Shown: positions 50,312 to 59,687, numbered from the stretch's first letter. The stretch is 64,000 nt of DNA from Pseudomonas floridensis (GCF_002087235.1 NZ_MUIO01000015.1:40894-104893); one strand, 5' to 3'. The notes: a model not told the origin generated them from the letters alone. Numbers and translations are program-made.

Positions 50312-53139
50312 TGTCCAGCCAACGCCTCGGTCGCGGTTTTCGGAGCAGGCAGCAGGCGTAGCTGCACCTGGTTCGTGGCGTTGAACAATTCGCCCGCCAG
50401 GCGCTTGAGGGCAGTGACGGTCAGCGCGTCGGGCAGCCGGGCCTGTTCGGTCAGGTAGCGTGGATCGCCCCAGTGCCGCTCGCTGAGAATCAATCGACGC
50501 AGTTGAGTCTGTGGATCGTCCCGGCGCAGGCGCTCCTGTTGTTCAAGGTGACGGCGGGCCGCGGCCGCATCCTTTTCGCTGACATGGGCCGGCAGTGTTG
50601 CCAGTGTCTTTCGCGCCAGTTGCCACAATTCTTCGACGCGTGCCGGATCGCTGCTGAAACTCAGGCGGCTTTCGATACGCTGGTGTTGCTGACTCAGCGT
50701 GCTGTCGAAGGACAGCCGGTAGACCCCGGAGGCCTCGCCGCGCAGTTGCTGTTTGAGCGCTGCGTTGGCGATGTCCTGAAGCGCCGAAATACGCGCTGCG
50801 TCCTCGGGCGTCCACGGGTGCGGTTTGAAGGTCAGCACGTTCAACAAGGCTCGCGGCTCGATGCCGATCGCCAGCGATTGTTGATGACGGCCGTCGCGCT
50901 GCACCCTGACAGTTGGCTGCAGCGGCGCACCACGCTTGATCGCCGCGAGTTCGCGTTCGACCAGCGGTTGCAGCACTTGCGGTTCGACATCGGCCATCAG
51001 GTAGTAGGTCGCCGGTGCCCGACTCAGGCGTTGCCAGTCGCTGTTCAACTGCTCGGGCTGCACCTGCGCCACCTCGTCGGCGCCCGGCGTGAACCAGTCT
51101 TCCTGCCCGTATTGCAATACCCGCAAGGCCTGGTCCTGCTGCTCGCGAACGTTATGTGTCTTGCGTGACAGGCTGTCCGCCAGTTCATCCCGCGCCTGTT
51201 CAACCGCTGTGTCGTCGATACGGACCACTGACTGGCTGAGCCGATAGGTTTGCAGCAATGCCTGCAAACGCTGCGCTGCGGGAAGATCCTTTTTGGCGTC
51301 CGCCGTCGAGACATCGATCTGCAGCCGATCCGCCTGCTGGTTTAGCGACAGGCTGGTGCCCGACTCACTGCGCCAGCGACGAATCTGTTCTTCGCTCCAG
51401 CCCTCGGGCGCGCTTTGTCCAGCCAGTTGCGCGGCCATCTGACTGCGCCAGTAAGGCAATCGGGGCGTCATGAAGCCTGCGCTCGAGTCGGCCTGCATCA
51501 CCAGTCGGCCGTTGTCGCCATTGCGCTTGAGCCAGATCAGCGTGTCGCCATTACTCAATTGCCAGTGTTCGACGTTCTGCCCGGTAAACCGTTTGCGATC
51601 AATGACGGTGCCAGGGCTGCCGGCGTCCGGCGCGTCGGGCAGATCCTGCGTGTGGATCTGATCGCTGGATGCCGCAGTTTGCGGGGCGGCCAGTTCGCTG
51701 GCGCGCACTTGAGTCATCAACCGTTGCACCGCATCGACCGTCGGCACATCGAGCGCCGTCAGGCCCGGAGCTGACAATTGCAGTACTCGATCCTGGTTGT
51801 CGGTCCAGCGCTTGAACCGGGCGTTCAGGTCATCGAGCGTGACGGTGTCCAGCACTGCGAGGTATTGCGTGGCGATCTCGCGTTTGCTGGAGAGCACCTT
51901 GTCGGGTGCGGTCGCGTCGTTCAGGTCGGTAACCCATTGTTCGAAGTCACGGGGTTTGTCTTCGACGAGCATTCGTCTGGCGACGGCGCGAATGGCTCCG
52001 CGCTCCTTGTCCATGTCCGTCGCTTGCAGGCCGAAACGGCGCAGGCGTTCGATCTCGTTCAACAGCTGTCGTAAGGCAACGTCATGTGACTGGCCGTCCA
52101 CACCTGCCGCAATGCCCAGCACGCTGGAGCGTTCGCCGATCAGGCTCTTCTGCACCGTCAGGCTGCGCACGCCGGGCTCGCGGGGCTGACGTCGCAACCG
52201 GGCCTGCAAGGCGTTCAGGGTCAGGCGATCGATCAGGCGCTCCCGGGTTCCGTCCAGCGTCGGCGCACGGCTGGCCGGTTCATGCAGACGAAACAGCAGG
52301 CTCACCTGATTGCTGCCGCTCTGGCTGTCCTGCAGACGCACCACTTTCAGCGTCGGGTGCAATGGCAGTTCTCGATAGTCCTTGTCCGGCAGATGTCCCG
52401 GTTTTGCCTGACCGAACCAGTGCTCGATGCGTGCGGGTAGCGTCGTCGGGTCAATGTCGCCCACCACGGTCAGTAGCATGTTGTTGGGGACGTACCAGCG
52501 TTTCTGAAAATCCTTGAGGCTGGTGAGCGGCGCCGAGCGAATCGCGGCTTCGTTGCCGATGGTGCGATGCGCCGGGTAGCGCGAGCCGATGCGCTGTGAC
52601 GCGGTACGCTGATCGTTCATGCGCTGCGCAACGCCAAGGCCGCCGCGCCACTCTTCGATGACGATCAGGCGTTCACGCTCCAGGTTGTCCGCGCTGTAGT
52701 CCTGCGCCAGGGTCAGGATCGACAGGGCCTGCAACGCCTGCTCGACCTGTGCCGCGCCACCCGGCGGACTGAGCAGGTATTGGGTGCGGTCGTAGTTGGT
52801 CACGGCGTTGTAGTGACGGCCCTGAGTCCAGCCCCACTGGTTCATGAGGCTGCGAATGGTCTGCGGCTGCGGACCACGGCTGTAGAAATTAAGATGCTCG
52901 ACCATGTGTGCGACGCCCACCTGATCGTCCGCTTCATCCACTGAGCCAGCCTTGACAGTCAGGCGCATGTCGATGCGACCCGGCTGGCTGGCTTCGCGCA
53001 CCAGGCGGTATTGCAGGCCATTGCTCAATTGCCCGCGAGTGATCTGGCTGTCCCAGTCCCGAGGCTGTCGGCTGTCGGAAAACTGCGCGCAGCCGACCAG
53101 CATCCACAAGCCGGTCAGGCTCACGATTATCTTGTTCAT
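50308..53139 (-). CDS. M16 zinc protease, PqqL/FusC family, predicted lipoprotein
   Basis: A 943-residue M16 metallopeptidase. The inverted zinc motif HxxEH is H78-M-V-E81-H82 and the third ligand is in IVIEEW (E162 or E163). The second half (about 500-943) is a related M16 domain without the metal motif. The N-terminus MNKIIVSLTGLWMLVGC is a lipoprotein signal with lipobox LVGC and Cys17, so the protease should be anchored in the periplasm. FusC cleaves plant ferredoxin brought in by FusA to release iron; PqqL does a similar job in E. coli. It is preceded by a TonB receptor and followed by the YddA-type gene. Confidence 0.92.
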   Translation of the reverse strand: MNKIIVSLTGLWMLVGCAQFSDSRQPRDWDSQITRGQLSNGLQYRLVREASQPGRIDMRLTVKAGSVDEADDQVGVAHMVEHLNFYSRGPQPQTIRSLMNQWGWTQGRHYNAVTNYDRTQYLLSPPGGAAQVEQALQALSILTLAQDYSADNLERERLIVIEEWRGGLGVAQRMNDQRTASQRIGSRYPAHRTIGNEAAIRSAPLTSLKDFQKRWYVPNNMLLTVVGDIDPTTLPARIEHWFGQAKPGHLPDKDYRELPLHPTLKVVRLQDSQSGSNQVSLLFRLHEPASRAPTLDGTRERLIDRLTLNALQARLRRQPREPGVRSLTVQKSLIGERSSVLGIAAGVDGQSHDVALRQLLNEIERLRRFGLQATDMDKERGAIRAVARRMLVEDKPRDFEQWVTDLNDATAPDKVLSSKREIATQYLAVLDTVTLDDLNARFKRWTDNQDRVLQLSAPGLTALDVPTVDAVQRLMTQVRASELAAPQTAASSDQIHTQDLPDAPDAGSPGTVIDRKRFTGQNVEHWQLSNGDTLIWLKRNGDNGRLVMQADSSAGFMTPRLPYWRSQMAAQLAGQSAPEGWSEEQIRRWRSESGTSLSLNQQADRLQIDVSTADAKKDLPAAQRLQALLQTYRLSQSVVRIDDTAVEQARDELADSLSRKTHNVREQQDQALRVLQYGQEDWFTPGADEVAQVQPEQLNSDWQRLSRAPATYYLMADVEPQVLQPLVERELAAIKRGAPLQPTVRVQRDGRHQQSLAIGIEPRALLNVLTFKPHPWTPEDAARISALQDIANAALKQQLRGEASGVYRLSFDSTLSQQHQRIESRLSFSSDPARVEELWQLARKTLATLPAHVSEKDAAAARRHLEQQERLRRDDPQTQLRRLILSERHWGDPRYLTEQARLPDALTVTALKRLAGELFNATNQVQLRLLPAPKTATEALAGQ

Positions 53140-53189
53140 CAGGTATCCCGGTTCAAAGCGTTTTACAGGTGTGGGCGAAAAGCCCGCGG

Positions 53190-56021
53190 TCAGAAGCGGT
53201 AACCGACTTCCAGCCAGTACTGGCGGCCGACTTCGTAGCTGCTGCCGCCGTTTCGGCTGACAATGGAGTTGACCCGGTCGGCCACGTTGGTCACGTCAAC
53301 CGCGACGAACACGGCCTCGTCCTTGTTGGTCGGTAGTTCCCAGTCCACGCGCATATCCCAGGTCGGCGCGGCATTGACCCGCTCGGTCTCGAAGACCGAA
53401 ACGCTTTTGCCGTCGATGATCACATCATCGTTGGTGCTGACGATCTGGTCGTACGGGCCGCGATAACGCAGGAAGTTGCTCCAGGTCAGGTGCAGTTGCG
53501 GGATCTCGGTGATGGTTGTCATGCGCGCCGTCCATGGCCGATTGAAGTTGCTGGCAGGCAAGTCGCTGTACTTGATCAGGCTGCCGTCGAAGAGCACGTC
53601 ATCGTTGAGCAACAGTTCGGAGTTGATGGCGTCGTCGTAGTTGCCGTAGGCGTCGCGGGTTCGCGACCAATCGAATGCCATCTGCACGCTGGTGCGGGTG
53701 CCCTGAAACTTCAGTTCCTGCAGCGGCGTGACGCTCAACGTCACGTTGTCGCTCTCGCTGGAGCCTTCGTTGGTGTAGGTGTAGTACTCGGTCACGTAAC
53801 CCGGCTCGCTGGGCAGACCCTGCACACGCGCCAGCGAACGGTTGATCTTGTCTTTACCTTTGCGGTTGACGTATTTCAGGCGAAAGTCGGTGTCCAGCCA
53901 GCGTTGATCCAGACCCAGGGTCAATTCGTCGTCATAGGGAATGTCCAGTGTCGAGAATTTGCTGAGGCTGCCCTGACGCGTGCCGCTCCATGCGCTGGTC
54001 TGGGTGGTGCGTGTGTAGCTGGTCAGCAATGAATTGCGGCCGTCGGCCAGGCGGTATTTGAACAGGTTGCGGCCGTAATAGCGGTTGGCACCGAACACCA
54101 CAACCGTGCTGCGATCGCCGAATACGTCGTAGTCACCGGAGAAGCGCGGCGCGACGGTTTTCTTTTCCATGTAGTCATCGCCTTCAAAGCGCAAGCCGGG
54201 ACGCAGGGTCAACTGGCCCAGTTCAATTTTGTCCTGAATGAAGAACGCATATTTGTTTTCGGTTTCTTCGAGCTTGCCTGCGCCGTATTCCGTCCGGCGA
54301 TTGGCGTACTGGCGACGGTTGCCGTTGAGCAGCGGGCTGACCGAGCACAACGTGTCGCTGCCGCAGGCGGTGCCGTTATCGCGAGTAAAGCCGGTGGCTG
54401 CGGTCACCGTGTCCGGGCGTTCCCAGGTCGCGGTCTGATGCGACAGTTCCATGCCGGTGGTAAACGTGTGTCCTGTACCCGCGAGTTGCACCGGCAGCCA
54501 GTCAGCCTTGGTGGTGTAGGTCACGCCTCGCTGGGTCTGCTCCAGCGAGCCGAACGCGCCGTCGGCACTGCGCGCGGTGTTGCTGCTCGGGTTGCCCCAG
54601 TTTTTGGCCTGCGAGTAATACCAGTTGGTGTAAGCGTCCGACTCGGCATCCCGGGAACTGGTGAGATGGGTCAGCGCCAGCGTGTGGGTCCAAGTGGCGT
54701 TGTCGGCCAGCCAGGTGGCTTTCAGCGAACCCTGATAACCGCCGCCTTCGGTGGTGAAGCCGGAGTTGGTGCGGTTGGCCTGAAAGTAATAACTTTCTTG
54801 CGGCGCATAGGTCAGCGAGGTATCGAGGGTCAACCGGTCGTTGACGTTCCAATAGGTCTTGGCCAGGTAGTTGTCGATGCGTCGCGTCTGATCCTTTTTG
54901 TTATCGGCGTTGGGGCTGGTGTAGCCGTTTTCATAGGCGTTGAGGCCAATGGTCGAGCGTTTCTGGGAGAAATTGAGGATCGCGCCGAAGTCTTCGGTGA
55001 GATGGCCTTCCAGGGTGCCACGCACAGTGGTCTTGTCGAAGTCCGGTTGATATTGCTCATCGGACGCATTATCGAAATTTTCCTGATCGTCCTTGCTGAT
55101 GTGGTATCTGGTCCACGCCGAACGGGTCATCGATGCCGAAATCTTGCCGTGCAGTTCCTGGGTCGGTTTACGGGTCACGGCGTCCACCACGCCGCCGTTG
55201 AAACCGCCGTATTGCGCCGGAACGTTGCTGTCGTAAACGCGTACTTCCTGCAACAGGTCGGCGTCCAGCGCAATGCCGTGGGAGCGGCTGGGGGCGGAGT
55301 CGAATTGCCGGACCGAGTTGTAGTCATGCTCGCCGGGGTCCAGATCGTTGTTGATCGAGATACCGTCGATCATGAAGTTATTCTGGTAATACTTGGCGCC
55401 GTTGATGCTGATGTCGGCGGGGTCGATTTCGCCCGGCGAATTGGAGCTTTGCTGGTTGCTGTCGAACTGCACGCTGGGGTGCATGCGCAGCAGGGTGGTG
55501 ATGTCGCCATTGGCGCCGGGGAACGCCTGAATCGCTTTGCGGCCAATGACGGTTTCACCCTGAAAACTGTTGTCTTCGGGCTGACCCAGCACCACCGTGC
55601 TCTGCAATTCCATCGGCTTGTCGAAGGCCTGACTGCTGACAGGGCGGAACAGCAGGCTGCCTTGCTCGTAGCGCCACTCGATACCGCTGCCGGACAACAG
55701 CTTTTTCAACGCCTGCTCGCTGCTCATCTGGCCTTGAACCGCCTGAGAGTAGCGGTTGGCCAACAGACCGGGATCGACCGAAACTTGCAGGCCGCTCTGC
55801 TGGCCGAAGCTGATCAGCGCCGCGTCGAGTTTCTGTACCGAAATATCGAAGCTGTGCAGGGTCTGCAGGATCGCATCACGTTCGTTCAGCGCTTCGCTGG
55901 CCATGACCGTCTGGCCGCCAAGCGCCCAGCACAGGCTCAGGGCGCTCAGATGCGCAGCGTGATTCGAGCGTTTGCGGATCGCCTTGGCCGGGTTTTGCGA
56001 AAGCTGAATGTTCGGTGTCAT
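53190..56021 (-). CDS. TonB-dependent receptor with STN signalling domain, FusA/YddB-like
   Basis: A 943-residue receptor. After a long signal region ending MASEA (about 43) comes an STN domain (about 52-127, LDAALISFGQQSGLQVSVDPG ... IEWRYEQGSLLFRP), then a plug (VIGRKAIQAFPGANGDITTLL; NNFMIDGISI) and a large barrel ending LEVGYRF. STN domains usually pass a signal to a FecR-type anti-sigma factor, but no fecIR pair is adjacent. It heads the operon with the M16 protease and YddA-type gene, and a Fur box lies 37 bases upstream. The cargo may be a plant iron protein. Confidence 0.92.
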   Translation of the reverse strand: MTPNIQLSQNPAKAIRKRSNHAAHLSALSLCWALGGQTVMASEALNERDAILQTLHSFDISVQKLDAALISFGQQSGLQVSVDPGLLANRYSQAVQGQMSSEQALKKLLSGSGIEWRYEQGSLLFRPVSSQAFDKPMELQSTVVLGQPEDNSFQGETVIGRKAIQAFPGANGDITTLLRMHPSVQFDSNQQSSNSPGEIDPADISINGAKYYQNNFMIDGISINNDLDPGEHDYNSVRQFDSAPSRSHGIALDADLLQEVRVYDSNVPAQYGGFNGGVVDAVTRKPTQELHGKISASMTRSAWTRYHISKDDQENFDNASDEQYQPDFDKTTVRGTLEGHLTEDFGAILNFSQKRSTIGLNAYENGYTSPNADNKKDQTRRIDNYLAKTYWNVNDRLTLDTSLTYAPQESYYFQANRTNSGFTTEGGGYQGSLKATWLADNATWTHTLALTHLTSSRDAESDAYTNWYYSQAKNWGNPSSNTARSADGAFGSLEQTQRGVTYTTKADWLPVQLAGTGHTFTTGMELSHQTATWERPDTVTAATGFTRDNGTACGSDTLCSVSPLLNGNRRQYANRRTEYGAGKLEETENKYAFFIQDKIELGQLTLRPGLRFEGDDYMEKKTVAPRFSGDYDVFGDRSTVVVFGANRYYGRNLFKYRLADGRNSLLTSYTRTTQTSAWSGTRQGSLSKFSTLDIPYDDELTLGLDQRWLDTDFRLKYVNRKGKDKINRSLARVQGLPSEPGYVTEYYTYTNEGSSESDNVTLSVTPLQELKFQGTRTSVQMAFDWSRTRDAYGNYDDAINSELLLNDDVLFDGSLIKYSDLPASNFNRPWTARMTTITEIPQLHLTWSNFLRYRGPYDQIVSTNDDVIIDGKSVSVFETERVNAAPTWDMRVDWELPTNKDEAVFVAVDVTNVADRVNSIVSRNGGSSYEVGRQYWLEVGYRF

Positions 56022-56365
56022 CCCACGTCCCTATGCGAGTCTCGGCCCGCAATCTTTGAATGAGAATTGATCTCAATGTGTGTGCGAGTCAAAGGACGGG
56101 GCAGCAACCGGGATTTTCAGAAAAAACCTAAAATATTTTTCATCTGGCGCAAGCGTCCGGCCCAGGCAGAACGGTCAGTCAGGCGCGAGCGTGATGGCAC
56201 GGGGCTTTCACCCGATCTAACGGCCTGTCTGCAGGTTCATAAGGCATTGAAGGGGGCCGTGCGCCGCAACGTCTTTTTCACATCTTCTTCACCGCGCCCG
56301 CACGAGGCTGAACCTATCGTTGCCGCAACTGAAATCACCCTGACACCCAGTACAGGAGCGGCCCT
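56022..56365. other. Intergenic region between the receptor operon and the phosphatase genes
   Basis: Apart from the Fur box there is no recognisable gene, repeat or hairpin in this 344-base stretch. It is the promoter region of both divergent units. Confidence 0.6.
56059..56077 (-). promoter_or_regulatory. Fur box of the receptor-protease-ABC operon
   Basis: AATGAGAATTGATCTCAAT is a good match to the Pseudomonas Fur box (AATGAGAAT...ATTCTCATT pattern); the core TGAGA-N5-TCTCA is a perfect inverted repeat. It lies 38 bases before the receptor start, as expected for iron repression. Confidence 0.75.
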
Positions 56366-57079
56366 GTGGCGCGCAGTTCAACCAGCAGATACGCGTTCAT
56401 CACCAAACCCTGGCTGTTCAGGCCCAGTACCGAAAAACGGCTGTTGACCAATCGCCATATCGCCTTGATGCTGGCCGTCGTGGCGCTCGCGGCCATTGGC
56501 GTCTGGTTCGCCACGGCGTTCAAGGCGACACACGTGGTGGATCTGGGCGCCAGCGGCATGATGAAAAAATCGGGACTTTATGCCCGCTGGAAGCAAGGCG
56601 ACGTGGTGATCATGATCCGCCATGCCGAGCGCTGTGATCGCTCCAGCAATCCCTGCATGGCTGACGCGCAAGGCATCACGCTCAAGGGCAGTGAAGCGGC
56701 GCTGGCGGTCGGCAGCGGCCTGAAAAGACTGGGTTTGACCAACGCCCGGATGATTACCAGCCCCAGAATGCGCACCCAGCAGACCGCCGACCTGATTTCG
56801 GGCCGCGCGGTCGCCAACGAAGCCTGGCCCAACGACTGCAACGGCGGTTTCAACAAGGCCGTGCAAGCGCACAAGATCAAAGGCGAAAACCTGATTCTCG
56901 TCACTCACAGCGGCTGTATCGATCAGTTCGAACGCAAGCTGGGCGTGCCTTTCAATGAGCGTTCCAGCGCTTACGCCGAAGCCGTGTTCGTGCAGGTGGA
57001 CGGCACGCACACACCGAAAATCCTCGGTTCACTGAACGCCCGTCAATGGGCAGACCTTGACAGCGAGCAATTCAATTGA
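56366..57079 (+). CDS. Membrane-anchored histidine phosphatase (Ais/PmrG-like)
   Basis: A 237-residue protein with one membrane helix (about 32-52) and a periplasmic histidine phosphatase domain: RHAERCD with the nucleophile H86, SPRMRTQQTA with R134 and H181 in LVTHSGC. Ais/PmrG removes phosphate from the LPS core heptose; this role is possible but not proven. GTG at 56366 follows AGGAG. It overlaps the next gene (TTGA). Confidence 0.8.
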   Translation: MARSSTSRYAFITKPWLFRPSTEKRLLTNRHIALMLAVVALAAIGVWFATAFKATHVVDLGASGMMKKSGLYARWKQGDVVIMIRHAERCDRSSNPCMADAQGITLKGSEAALAVGSGLKRLGLTNARMITSPRMRTQQTADLISGRAVANEAWPNDCNGGFNKAVQAHKIKGENLILVTHSGCIDQFERKLGVPFNERSSAYAEAVFVQVDGTHTPKILGSLNARQWADLDSEQFN

Positions 57080-57915
57080 AGACCAACGCCAGTCCCCGTT
57101 ACACCTTCTATCGCAACCATCTCGGGCTTCCGGCGCTGCTGGCGGTGCTGGTGTTCGTCACATTCGACCTGACACACTTGGACATCGCACTGAGCAACCT
57201 GCTGTTCGATCCGGCGGCGGGGGTCTTTCCCATCGGGCAAAGCCATCTGTTCGAAAAGATCACCCACAACTGGGCGCGGATCATTCCGAACTGGACCGGT
57301 GAGCTGGCGATCATTGGCGCATTACTGTCGTTGATCTGGCCCGCGCTGAACTACCGTCCGAACGCTCGCCTGACGCGTTGGGTAAAACGCAGTCGGGGTG
57401 CAGGTGCACTGCAATTCTTCAGTCGGCACCGGCGGGATTTCCTGTTCGTGATCGTCGCCTTCGCCTTGAGTGCCGGCATGATCCATTTCCTGAAAAGTCA
57501 CACCAGTGTCTATTGCCCGGTCGAAACCACGCTATACGGTGGCGCACAGGCTCAGGTCGAGTGGTTCAGTAACTTCAACCTCTTCCACGAAGCAGGTGCC
57601 GGGCGTTGCTGGCCTGGCGGCCATGCGTCGAGCGGGTTCAGTCTGTTTGCCCTGTACTTCGTGGCACGTCGTTATCGGTGGCAGCATTCGAAAAGCCTGC
57701 TGGCCGGCGTGCTGGTGCTGGGCATGATCTACGGCACCACTCGGGTTCTTCAGGGCTGGCACTTCATGTCGCATACCTTCTGGGCCGGGATCGTGGTGTG
57801 GCTGAGCATGCTGCTGGTAGCGCTGTGTTTTTACGGCCGGTCCAGGTTGCAGCAACCGCTGTCTCGCGCACCTGAGCGCTTGCCTGCAATGGCAGGTTCC
57901 GGACTGGCCGGATAG
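57076..57915 (+). CDS. PAP2-family membrane phosphatase
   Basis: A 279-residue protein with six helices and a PAP2 site in altered form: K-x6-C-P (KSHTSVYCP) in place of K-x6-R-P, PGGH for PSGH, and TRVLQGWHFMSH for S-R-x5-H-x3-D. The subfamily with CP instead of RP is known and acts on lipid-linked phosphates. TTG at 57076 is the likely start, coupled to the preceding stop. It sits between the histidine phosphatase and the response regulator, suggesting envelope lipid or LPS phosphate remodelling. Confidence 0.8.
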   Translation: MKTNASPRYTFYRNHLGLPALLAVLVFVTFDLTHLDIALSNLLFDPAAGVFPIGQSHLFEKITHNWARIIPNWTGELAIIGALLSLIWPALNYRPNARLTRWVKRSRGAGALQFFSRHRRDFLFVIVAFALSAGMIHFLKSHTSVYCPVETTLYGGAQAQVEWFSNFNLFHEAGAGRCWPGGHASSGFSLFALYFVARRYRWQHSKSLLAGVLVLGMIYGTTRVLQGWHFMSHTFWAGIVVWLSMLLVALCFYGRSRLQQPLSRAPERLPAMAGSGLAG

Positions 57916-57934
57916 GAAACGGGAACGCGCCCCC

Positions 57935-58651
57935 ATGAACATTCTGGTCATCGAAGATCACCGCGACATTCACGATAACCTGCTGGAGTTTTTCGAGCTG
58001 AGAGGGCACGCGGTCGAGGGCGCACTCGATGGCTTGAGCGGTCTGCATCTGGCCGCGTCGAAACGCTTTGACGCGATCATTCTCGACATCATGCTGCCCG
58101 GCATCGACGGCAATCAGATTTGCCGGAGTCTGAGGCAGTATTCGCAATCGGAAGTCGCGATCGTCATGCTCAGCGCCCGCGACGAACTGGAAGACCGCCT
58201 GATCGGGTTCAAGGTGGGGGCGGACGATTACATCACCAAGCCATTCGCCATGTCCGAGGTGCTGGCCAGGGTCGAAGCCGTGGTCGGTCGTCGTCAGCGC
58301 AAGGATCACCGCCAGATGGTGGTCGCCGACCTGGTGTTCGATCTGGATACGCTGGAGGTCTCGCGAGCCGGCGTGTCCTTGAAGCTCAATCCGACCAATA
58401 TGAAATTGCTGGAACTGCTGATGCGCAAGAGTCCGCACATCGTCAAAAGGGCGGAGCTTGAGCACGTCCTGTGGGGGCGGGACGCGCCGAAGAGTGACAG
58501 CCTGCGCAGCAACATTCATACGCTCAGACGCGTGCTGGACAAAGACTTCGACGTACCCTTGCTGCACACCGCGCACGGCCTGGGCTACAAATTGTGCGAG
58601 CAGCGAACTGTCGGTGATGTGCCGGACAGATTGCCTTTCAGTCGAAACTGA
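57935..58651 (+). CDS. OmpR-family response regulator (no adjacent kinase)
   Basis: A 238-residue response regulator: receiver domain (1-115) with phosphoacceptor D51, acidic E7/D8, and K102 in YITKPF, and a winged-helix DNA-binding domain (about 125-225, LNPTNMKLLELLMRKS; SLRSNIHTLRRVLD). No histidine kinase gene follows: the next gene is convergent and overlaps it by 14 bases. It lies 20 bases behind the PAP2 gene, so it is probably co-expressed with the two phosphatases and may be driven by a kinase elsewhere. Confidence 0.9.
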   Translation: MNILVIEDHRDIHDNLLEFFELRGHAVEGALDGLSGLHLAASKRFDAIILDIMLPGIDGNQICRSLRQYSQSEVAIVMLSARDELEDRLIGFKVGADDYITKPFAMSEVLARVEAVVGRRQRKDHRQMVVADLVFDLDTLEVSRAGVSLKLNPTNMKLLELLMRKSPHIVKRAELEHVLWGRDAPKSDSLRSNIHTLRRVLDKDFDVPLLHTAHGLGYKLCEQRTVGDVPDRLPFSRN

Positions 58652-59687
58652 ACAGCCGCTGGATCAGCGTCGGTGTACTGCCGGTCCAGCGTTTGAACGA
58701 GCGGCGAAAGTTCGCCGGATCGGTGAAATTCAAGTGCTCGGCTACCGCCTCGTTGCTCATCCCCTTGAACTGATACAGGTACAGCGCGACATGCTTGCGT
58801 GCCAGGTCGTGCCGGGCCTGAAAGCAGGTGCCGTGTTTATGCAGTTTGCGTTTCAGGGTCGCCGGGCTCATGGCAAAGGCTTGCGCCACCTGTTCCAGAT
58901 TGGGCGCGTCGCGCACGTTGTCCGTCAGGTGTTGATGCAGCCGGTCGAGCAGGCTGACGCGCATGCCCAGCGCGGCCAGTTGCGCCGTCGCTTCCTGCAG
59001 GGCAACCTGCGCCGCGATCGGTGCCGCACCCGGCCACGGGCGGGTCAGACAGTGTCTGGGCACACGCATCATGTCCAGCGGGCGATCGAACAGCGTGTGT
59101 TCGCCCAAGTGCACCCAATACTGTTCGACGTAGCGCGGCTCGTGATGGCTGAAGCTGCATTCCCACGGCAGTCGTTCACCGCTCAGGTGTTGACTCATGG
59201 CGACCATCGAGGTCATTGCAGCTTCGAGTAGAAACACCTGTTGCTCGCCCGCCCCGCAGCTGTCCCGCCAGTAGAGGTAGGCGAAATGCTCGTCCAGTTC
59301 CAGACGAGGCGTCAGCAGCGGACTGAGCAGGGCGCGTTGATGGATCAGGATTTCCAGTGCCTGATGCAGGTTCTGGGCATGGCGCAATGCGTGACTGGCC
59401 GCGCCGTAATGTCCGGGAAACAGACGCTGACCGAATAGAAAACTGGTGTCGTCGGCTTCCATCTGCCGCTGTGCGTTGCCGATCAGAACGAAAAATTGCT
59501 GCGGGCTCAGGCGCGTTTTGCCTGCGGCGATGTCGTCGTAGAACAGCCCCGTGCCTTTGAGCAGACGATGGCTGTCGATCCCTCGGGACAACGCCAGGTC
59601 GATCAGCGTGGCGGGCTGGTAATGGCCGGGAATGAAGCGGCTGTCGGCTTCGTACCAATCGCTCTTGAGGGTCACGGCCGGCCTCAT
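58638..59687 (-). CDS. AraC-family transcriptional regulator
   Basis: A 349-residue regulator. The N-terminal domain (about 25-215) is of the Arabinose_bd type found in OruR/ArgR-like AraC proteins; the C-terminal double HTH (about 250-345) contains LEQVAQAFAMSPATLKRKLHKHG and EAVAEHLNFTDPANFRRSFKRWTG. The effector is unknown. ATG 59687 overlaps the stop of the GGDEF gene, so the two are one operon with GGDEF first. Confidence 0.9.
   Translation of the reverse strand: MRPAVTLKSDWYEADSRFIPGHYQPATLIDLALSRGIDSHRLLKGTGLFYDDIAAGKTRLSPQQFFVLIGNAQRQMEADDTSFLFGQRLFPGHYGAASHALRHAQNLHQALEILIHQRALLSPLLTPRLELDEHFAYLYWRDSCGAGEQQVFLLEAAMTSMVAMSQHLSGERLPWECSFSHHEPRYVEQYWVHLGEHTLFDRPLDMMRVPRHCLTRPWPGAAPIAAQVALQEATAQLAALGMRVSLLDRLHQHLTDNVRDAPNLEQVAQAFAMSPATLKRKLHKHGTCFQARHDLARKHVALYLYQFKGMSNEAVAEHLNFTDPANFRRSFKRWTGSTPTLIQRLFSFD

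Noticed and set aside
54438..56063. A 541-codon open frame on the plus strand, opposite the STN receptor
   Set aside because: Same reasoning: shadow frame of a real gene, low-complexity Val/Gly/Ala composition, no start signal.
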